DNA of 8,763 bases. Origin: Candidatus Thorarchaeota archaeon MP8T_1. Lineage in GTDB: Archaea; Asgardarchaeota; Thorarchaeia; Thorarchaeales; Thorarchaeaceae. The notes under the pieces were generated by a model that saw nothing but the letters and a program-made list of their open reading frames with translations, made no database searches and was not told where the DNA came from. Made by a program: the position numbers and the translations under genes. Location: assembly GCA_002825465.1 (NCBI GenBank), contig PJER01000083.1, positions 1 through 8,763 of the forward strand, in the 5' to 3' direction. Below, one piece after another: positions 4,201-8,763 of the stretch (the stretch's first letter is position 1; the number at the start of each line of letters is the position of its first letter).

Positions 4201-6324
4201 ATGTTTCAATATCTCTTAACAGGACTTCTTTCAGGTTTGTTAGCAATTTTTGTTGCAGTATACACATATAGAAAAGTAATGCAAGCTGATGAAGGCGACC
4301 AACGGATGCGTGAGGTCAGTCATCTCATCCAGAATGGTGCAGATTCCTTCATTAAAATACAATATCGTATCCTCTTGATCTTTACACTGATACTTGCAGT
4401 TTTCATAGCTTTGGCATTTGGAGGCTTAGGAATTCCAATTGCTATATCCTACGTTTTGGGTTCGATTGCCAGTATGATTGCAGGATACATTGGTTTGGCT
4501 GTTGCAACAAGAGCAAATAGACGAACTGCTGCAGCAGCTGCAAAAGGAGGATTGAATCCAGCATTCATGGTTGCATTTCGAGCAGGTTCAGTAATGGGCC
4601 TCATGATTGCAGGAATTGCTTTGGCAGGACTTAGTGCACTGTATTGGGTATGGAGCACAGTGTATCCAACACTTAATCAAGAACTACTTTGGGAGATATT
4701 GACAGGATTTTCATTTGGGGCTAGTACCGTTGCCCTCTTCGCCAAGGCAGGAGGAGGTATATTCACCAAGACGGCAGATATGGCTGCAGACATTGTTGGT
4801 AAAATAGAACATCATATTCCTGAGGATGATCCACGAAATCCCGCGGCAGTGGCTGACGCTGTTGGAGATAACGTTGGAGACGTGGCAGGCACTGGAGCAG
4901 ACATCTTCGATAGCAATGTAGCTGCAATTCTCGCTGCTGGATTACTCGGTGCTGCTATTGATGTCTTATTTTCCCCACCAATCATCTATGGTCTCTTGCC
5001 ACTACTGATTGCAGCTTTAGGAACAATCGCTTCTGTGATTGGCGTATTCCTAGTTCGTCCAAACAATGATGACGACCCAGGTCAAGCTCTCAATAGAGGC
5101 ACCTACCTTACAACTATTCTATTTGCCATCTTAGTGATAGCAGTGTTGTTCTTCATGAACATAGACATTGTAATTTCCCTCTCAGCTATTTTCGGATTAC
5201 TGGCAGGAGTATTCATAGGATTTACATCTGATGTATTCACAAATGACAAAGGTCTTGGTAGGTTCCGACCAGTAGATAGAATGGTAGAGAATGCTGAGAA
5301 GAGCACTGCCAATCTAATACTCTCAGGATATTCCTATGGACTATTGAGCGCAGTTCCTTCAGTAATTGGAGTAATTGCCGCTCTTGTAGCTTCATTTATT
5401 CTTGGTTCTATTGCGACTTCACCGGGACTTGGAGGATGGCCTGGAGGCATCTATGCAGTTGCTATCGCCGCAGTAGGACTTCTCGCAACCAACGGACTCA
5501 CCATGAGTTCAGATAGCTATGGACCAATTGTGGATAATGCAAGAGGTGTAATCGAACAAGCACAGGCACCTCATGAAGCTATAGTAGCATGCGATAAATT
5601 GGATGCAGCAGGAAATACAGCCAAGGCAATCACCAAGGGATTTGCTATTGGTTCAGCTGCAATTTCGGTTCTAGCTCTCTTCGCTGCATATATCGAATCA
5701 GCAGAGGTTCTCCTTGGAGACGCAGTTATTGTGAACATCTCAGATCCATTTGTTCTAGCAGGATTATTCATTGGGTCTTTGGTTCCAATCACCTTCACAG
5801 CCCTACTCATCCTTGGAGTGGACCGTAACACCGGTAGGATGATCAGTGAGATTCGAAGGCAATTTGATGATGATCCTGGAATCCTAGCTGGTACCTCAAA
5901 ACCCGATTATTCAAAATGTATCAGTATCGCAACATCAGGCGCTATTAGAGAACTACTTCCGTCTACTCTTATAGCCATAGGAATTACAATCCTAACTGGA
6001 ATAATTCTTGGACTCGATGCTCTTGGAGGTTATCTTGGAGGAGCAGTGGTTGTCGGATTCATTATGGCTCTACTCATGAGTAATTCAGGCGGTGCCTGGG
6101 ACAATACAAAGAAAATGATAGAGTCTCCAGAATATGACCACAATCACCCAGACTATGATCGAATTCATGATAATGCAGTTCGAGGAGATATGGTGGGAGA
6201 CCCATTCAAGGACACAGCAGGGCCATCTATCAATACACTGTTGGTTGTCATATCATTGACTGCAACCCTGTTCCTACCACTCATAGCAGGTGCTCATCTA
6301 TGGTTGTCGTCCTTCTTCCCTTAA
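4201..6324 (+). CDS. hppA: Membrane-bound proton-pumping pyrophosphatase, K+-independent type
   Basis: Hydrolyses cytosolic pyrophosphate and uses the energy to pump protons across the cytoplasmic membrane. The protein has 707 aa and about 16 transmembrane helices, the normal size for the family. Substrate-site motifs are intact: FTKTADMAADIVGKIE (188-203, with K190, D193, D197), PEDDPRNPA (207-215), VGDNVGDVAG (221-230), SSDSYGPIVDNARG in the middle, and WDNTKK (633-638) with GDMVGDPFKDTAGPS (662-676). GNTAKAIT (471-478) has Lys475 and Thr478 where K+-dependent enzymes have Ala and Ala/Gly, the established mark of K+-independent proton pumps. Oddities: Asp237 (ADIFDS) replaces the near-universal Glu of the helix-6 gate region, and the loop 641-660 is His/Asp-rich instead of glycine-rich. 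ATG4201 is chosen over TTG4195. Confidence 0.96.
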   Translation: MFQYLLTGLLSGLLAIFVAVYTYRKVMQADEGDQRMREVSHLIQNGADSFIKIQYRILLIFTLILAVFIALAFGGLGIPIAISYVLGSIASMIAGYIGLAVATRANRRTAAAAAKGGLNPAFMVAFRAGSVMGLMIAGIALAGLSALYWVWSTVYPTLNQELLWEILTGFSFGASTVALFAKAGGGIFTKTADMAADIVGKIEHHIPEDDPRNPAAVADAVGDNVGDVAGTGADIFDSNVAAILAAGLLGAAIDVLFSPPIIYGLLPLLIAALGTIASVIGVFLVRPNNDDDPGQALNRGTYLTTILFAILVIAVLFFMNIDIVISLSAIFGLLAGVFIGFTSDVFTNDKGLGRFRPVDRMVENAEKSTANLILSGYSYGLLSAVPSVIGVIAALVASFILGSIATSPGLGGWPGGIYAVAIAAVGLLATNGLTMSSDSYGPIVDNARGVIEQAQAPHEAIVACDKLDAAGNTAKAITKGFAIGSAAISVLALFAAYIESAEVLLGDAVIVNISDPFVLAGLFIGSLVPITFTALLILGVDRNTGRMISEIRRQFDDDPGILAGTSKPDYSKCISIATSGAIRELLPSTLIAIGITILTGIILGLDALGGYLGGAVVVGFIMALLMSNSGGAWDNTKKMIESPEYDHNHPDYDRIHDNAVRGDMVGDPFKDTAGPSINTLLVVISLTATLFLPLIAGAHLWLSSFFP

Positions 6325-6342
6325 AATAGACTATTAACTATA

Positions 6343-6352
6343 GTTTATTAAT
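6343..6352 (+). promoter_or_regulatory. TATA-like promoter element for the cupin gene
   Basis: GTTTATTAAT, within the 55-bp gap after the pyrophosphatase, is centred about 32 bp before ATG6380, predicting a leader of only a few bases. The 10-bp palindrome AACTATAGTT (6336-6345) overlaps its upstream edge and could be a small operator, though a 10-bp AT-rich palindrome may be chance. Confidence 0.35.
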
Positions 6353-6379
6353 CATGACCGTGAAGATACATCGATACCA

Positions 6380-6676
6380 ATGTCATCAGATAACATTATG
6401 GACAACTTAGTCTTCGAACAGAGACCCGATAAACAACCTCTTGTTCAAAGAGAGAGATACACGGTCATTAGAATTGCTCTGGGAAAAGGAGCGTTGATAC
6501 CACCGCACCTAGCAAATCATTCTGCATTCTTTCTAGTTCTGAAAGGAAGAGTAGTCTTCACATCAGGGAAAACTGAGATCGAAATCGGAGAGAATCAATT
6601 CACCTCTATGGAATCCAATCAGATGAGAGGAATGCATGCTCTTGTGGACTCGGTAATCTTAGGGGTTAGAGATTAA
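6380..6676 (+). CDS. Small single-domain cupin protein
   Basis: Protein of 98 aa forming one cupin-type beta barrel. Motif 1 is recognisable at about residues 37-52: G-x5-H-x3-NHS..FFLVLKGRV, with His residues in PPHLANHS. The canonical metal-ligand Glu of HxH(x)3-4E is replaced by a hydrophobic residue, so metal binding may differ or be lost. Motif 2 is degenerate (GENQFTSMESNQMRGMHAL) but keeps a His. A short N-terminal arm (MSSDNIMDNLVFEQRPDKQP) precedes the barrel. Small cupins of this kind serve as sugar, ligand or metal-binding modules, and no substrate can be named. ATG6380 has no ribosome site but has a TATA-like box about 32 bp upstream. Its stop overlaps that of the opposing EutA-like gene. 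Cupins also occur in EutQ of ethanolamine operons, but no specific EutQ resemblance is visible. Confidence 0.8.
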   Translation: MSSDNIMDNLVFEQRPDKQPLVQRERYTVIRIALGKGALIPPHLANHSAFFLVLKGRVVFTSGKTEIEIGENQFTSMESNQMRGMHALVDSVILGVRD

Positions 6677-8706
6677 TTCGAATACTCTTTCTCTTTATTG
6701 AAGACCAGACTCTTCACTGTAACAGGAAACGCATTTGTTTCCTTCAGAGGACTTCCTATGTCTATCCAATCACCAGCCTCCATTTCTAACTCATCTAAAC
6801 AGAGCAGATTACTCTGAATTGAAGTTTCATCTCGAATACTAATTCCTAACATCTTTGCAAAGTCATAAGCAAAGATCAGTATTATCAATTTATCATTAGC
6901 TACAGAATTGGGTAATGCCTTTTCGATGGCTTTTGCAAATACATTGAAGCGGTCTTCATGATGGACTATATCGCTGAAATAGAGTGCGGCGAGGTCTTTA
7001 CCTTCAACCATATCGAATGTTCTGAAGGCTCGTTTTACTTCTTCCACAAACCACTCTTCATTGAATAATTCATTTCTAAGGTGAACTGGAATTACTGGGA
7101 TATTGTCTATTGGTAACTCAATATTATCGTAATGAAATGTTGTAGAACCTGATATTGAGAGAGAGAAGGAACCAGCTCCTATCACCGTAGCTCGTATCTT
7201 ACTTGGTGGTTCAACAATCGTGAAACCTCTATACTCGATTTGAGTCCGTATTTCTTCAGCAAGATATCCGCCTATATCATCAAATTTACCCTCAGCCCCA
7301 TACAGAAGCTCTCCAACTCCTCCCGAGAACGAGACCTCATCGATTGGAATTGAGAAGTCTAAGTCATCAGCCATCATCAGTTCCTTTGCAATCTTACTGG
7401 AAGCAGTGCCACACATCACTTCAACTAATGCATTGGCATATTCACGAGCAATAGCACGGATATCTTTCTCAGGTATAGTGTCACCAATTTCGTAACTCAT
7501 TCCAAGTTCCTTCATGAGGAATTGAGTAGGCCCATCGATTCGCCATATCTTGGATTCATTATCAATGCCGAGGAGGCGACCTCCGACATTGATGCAACTT
7601 GTACTTAGTACTTGGCCCTTAGATGCTATTGCCAGGTTACTTGTGCCACCTCCTACATCCACATGTAAGATATTCTTTTGGCGATACCCAGATTGAGTTA
7701 CAATACCAGAGCCCATGGCTGAGAGGAGAGATTCAAGATTGACCCCAGCTGCAGCACTCACAAACTTTCCAGATTCAGAGGAAAGTCGCCTAACAATCTC
7801 ATCAGCATTCTTTTTCTTGGCAGTCTCACCTGTAACAATTACCGCACCGGTTTCAATATCATCAGGAGTTAATCCTGCCTTAGCATACTGTTCATGACAG
7901 AACGCAACAACTGCATCAACATCTATGTTGTATTTATCAATCAATGGAGTGAAGATGATAGGACTCTCATAGATAATCTCGCGATTGACCATGACAAATC
8001 TGTTTGACATATTGAAGAAACTGACTTCACGCTTCAGGGTAAGACGCGAGAATATCAAATGAGATGTTGAAGAGCCAATGTCAATTCCCACACTTAGAAT
8101 CTTCATGTATTCTACATTATCTGCTTGAATATGACCCATGAGTAATTCTATAGGTTCATATGGTTCATCCTTGATGTCTTCTTCTGTTGATAAGCTCTCT
8201 TTTGAAACTCGAGAAATCTTAATCTTAACAGGTTTTCCGCAATGCTCTGGAAGATTCACATTATCATCAGAATTCAAAATCTCCTGCTTGATATCATTAG
8301 GAACAGTGATTTCCATTTCACAGATAGAACATATGAAGGTCAGATTAACAGAGGGATCGCTCCCTGGCAGAATTGGTCCACTTTCCTTTTTTACAGGCTG
8401 GCTCTTCCGACGATGTGCTCCTTCCCATGATACCTTCAGGGTCATCTGTACCATAGACATCAGAGCATCAAATTCTGCGCATGGCTCCAAAACTGAAGAT
8501 AAAGCAGGTCGGTAGGATACAATGATTCTTCGAAGTCTCTCTATCTCAGATTCTTCTCTCATAATATATTGATCCAATAGAGAATTGTATGCCTCTTCGA
8601 ATGAGTTGCTCAGGATCTCTGCATCATCTGGGAATTGCTTCGTAAAGAATTCGGAAGTAATGTAACTGACATATTTTCTAATTGATGAGGATGTATCAAC
8701 TGACAT
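6673..8706 (-). CDS. eutA: EutA-family reactivating ATPase with an N-terminal zinc-motif extension
   Basis: Actin/Hsp70-fold ATPase of the EutA family; family members release damaged cobalamin from ethanolamine ammonia-lyase. Total 677 aa. Residues about 203-677 are the EutA domain: phosphate-1 motif SVGIDIGSSTSHLIFSRL (205-222), ETGAVIVTGETAKKKNA (285-301), phosphate-2 motif LHVDVGGGTSNLAI (347-360), CINVGGRLLGID, FSGGVGELLY (460-469) and adenosine-motif-like IRATVIGAGSFSLSISGST (504-522). Typical EutA is about 470 aa, so roughly 200 residues are extra. Residues 1-90 are mainly helical and unrecognised; 124-163 hold C126-x2-C129 with H155-C156 (EHCGKPV), resembling a zinc ribbon. ATG8706 is preferred over GTG8715; TAA at 8761-8763 closes the frame upstream. 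No ethanolamine lyase genes are nearby, so the client enzyme is uncertain. Confidence 0.88.
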   Translation of the reverse strand: MSVDTSSSIRKYVSYITSEFFTKQFPDDAEILSNSFEEAYNSLLDQYIMREESEIERLRRIIVSYRPALSSVLEPCAEFDALMSMVQMTLKVSWEGAHRRKSQPVKKESGPILPGSDPSVNLTFICSICEMEITVPNDIKQEILNSDDNVNLPEHCGKPVKIKISRVSKESLSTEEDIKDEPYEPIELLMGHIQADNVEYMKILSVGIDIGSSTSHLIFSRLTLKREVSFFNMSNRFVMVNREIIYESPIIFTPLIDKYNIDVDAVVAFCHEQYAKAGLTPDDIETGAVIVTGETAKKKNADEIVRRLSSESGKFVSAAAGVNLESLLSAMGSGIVTQSGYRQKNILHVDVGGGTSNLAIASKGQVLSTSCINVGGRLLGIDNESKIWRIDGPTQFLMKELGMSYEIGDTIPEKDIRAIAREYANALVEVMCGTASSKIAKELMMADDLDFSIPIDEVSFSGGVGELLYGAEGKFDDIGGYLAEEIRTQIEYRGFTIVEPPSKIRATVIGAGSFSLSISGSTTFHYDNIELPIDNIPVIPVHLRNELFNEEWFVEEVKRAFRTFDMVEGKDLAALYFSDIVHHEDRFNVFAKAIEKALPNSVANDKLIILIFAYDFAKMLGISIRDETSIQSNLLCLDELEMEAGDWIDIGSPLKETNAFPVTVKSLVFNKEKEYSN

Positions 8707-8736
8707 TGAGCACACAGATTCATCAATAGGCGCATT

Positions 8737-8746
8737 CCATATAAAG
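8737..8746 (-). promoter_or_regulatory. TATA-like promoter element for the EutA-like gene
   Basis: Minus-strand CTTTATATGG is centred about 36 bp before ATG8706 and 27 bp before GTG8715. Transcription would thus start near 8715, leaving either a 9-nt leader to ATG8706 or a leaderless GTG start. A second AT-rich stretch (TATATAAAC, about 8753-8761) lies further upstream. No Shine-Dalgarno sequence is present. Confidence 0.45.
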
Positions 8747-8763
8747 AATATGTTTATATATTA

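Noticed and set aside
4449..5831. Leftward open frames opposite the pyrophosphatase
   Set aside because: They are shadows of a highly conserved enzyme; their Ala/Thr/Pro-rich translations reflect the codons of the sense strand.
7715..8515. Rightward open frames opposite the EutA-like gene
   Set aside because: They are antisense to conserved EutA motifs and the zinc-motif extension, and show no family resemblance.
1..8763. CRISPR array, tRNA, rRNA or insertion sequence
   Set aside because: No regularly spaced repeats, no cloverleaf-like sequence and no transposase or terminal repeats were found on reading both strands.

Overview
The window is AT-rich, gene-dense DNA that looks archaeal. The archaeal signs are an RPA/SSB-like OB-fold domain, an XRE regulator coupled to DUF2178-type membrane proteins, and TATA-like boxes about 27-36 nt ahead of several start codons with no Shine-Dalgarno sequence (leaderless or short-leader transcripts). 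An Asgard or similar anaerobic lineage is possible, but nothing here (no rRNA, no tRNA, no marker gene) fixes the phylum. No mobile element, CRISPR array or RNA gene was seen.

Layout. Positions 1-137 hold the 3' end of an unidentified rightward gene. It converges on a leftward three-gene operon (160-1154): an 80-aa XRE/Cro-type regulator followed by two diverged paralogous DUF2178-like four-helix membrane proteins. The operon is preceded by a striking 36-bp nested palindrome at 1165-1200, probably an autoregulatory operator. Next come a leftward MFS exporter/transporter (1266-2597) and a leftward 112-aa membrane protein (2772-3110) that ends at a clear hairpin/T-tract terminator. A divergent intergenic region of about 230 bp separates this protein from three rightward genes: a GNAT acetyltransferase fused to a single-strand-DNA-binding type OB fold (3341-4132), a membrane-bound proton-pumping pyrophosphatase with the K+-independent signature (4201-6324), and a small cupin (6380-6676). 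Facing them, and sharing a TTAA stop overlap with the cupin, is a leftward EutA-family ATPase (6673-8706). It carries an unusual N-terminal extension of about 200 residues with a putative zinc-binding Cys/His motif.

How the genes relate. Only the XRE-DUF2178 trio is a convincing functional unit: overlapping or near-abutting genes, internal ribosome sites and one operator. The pyrophosphatase would recycle biosynthetic PPi into a proton gradient. The EutA-like protein belongs to the family that reactivates B12-dependent ethanolamine ammonia-lyase, but no lyase subunit, shell protein or other eut gene lies in this window, so its client is unknown. The GNAT-OB fusion, the regulated membrane-protein pair and the extended EutA are the most unusual items.
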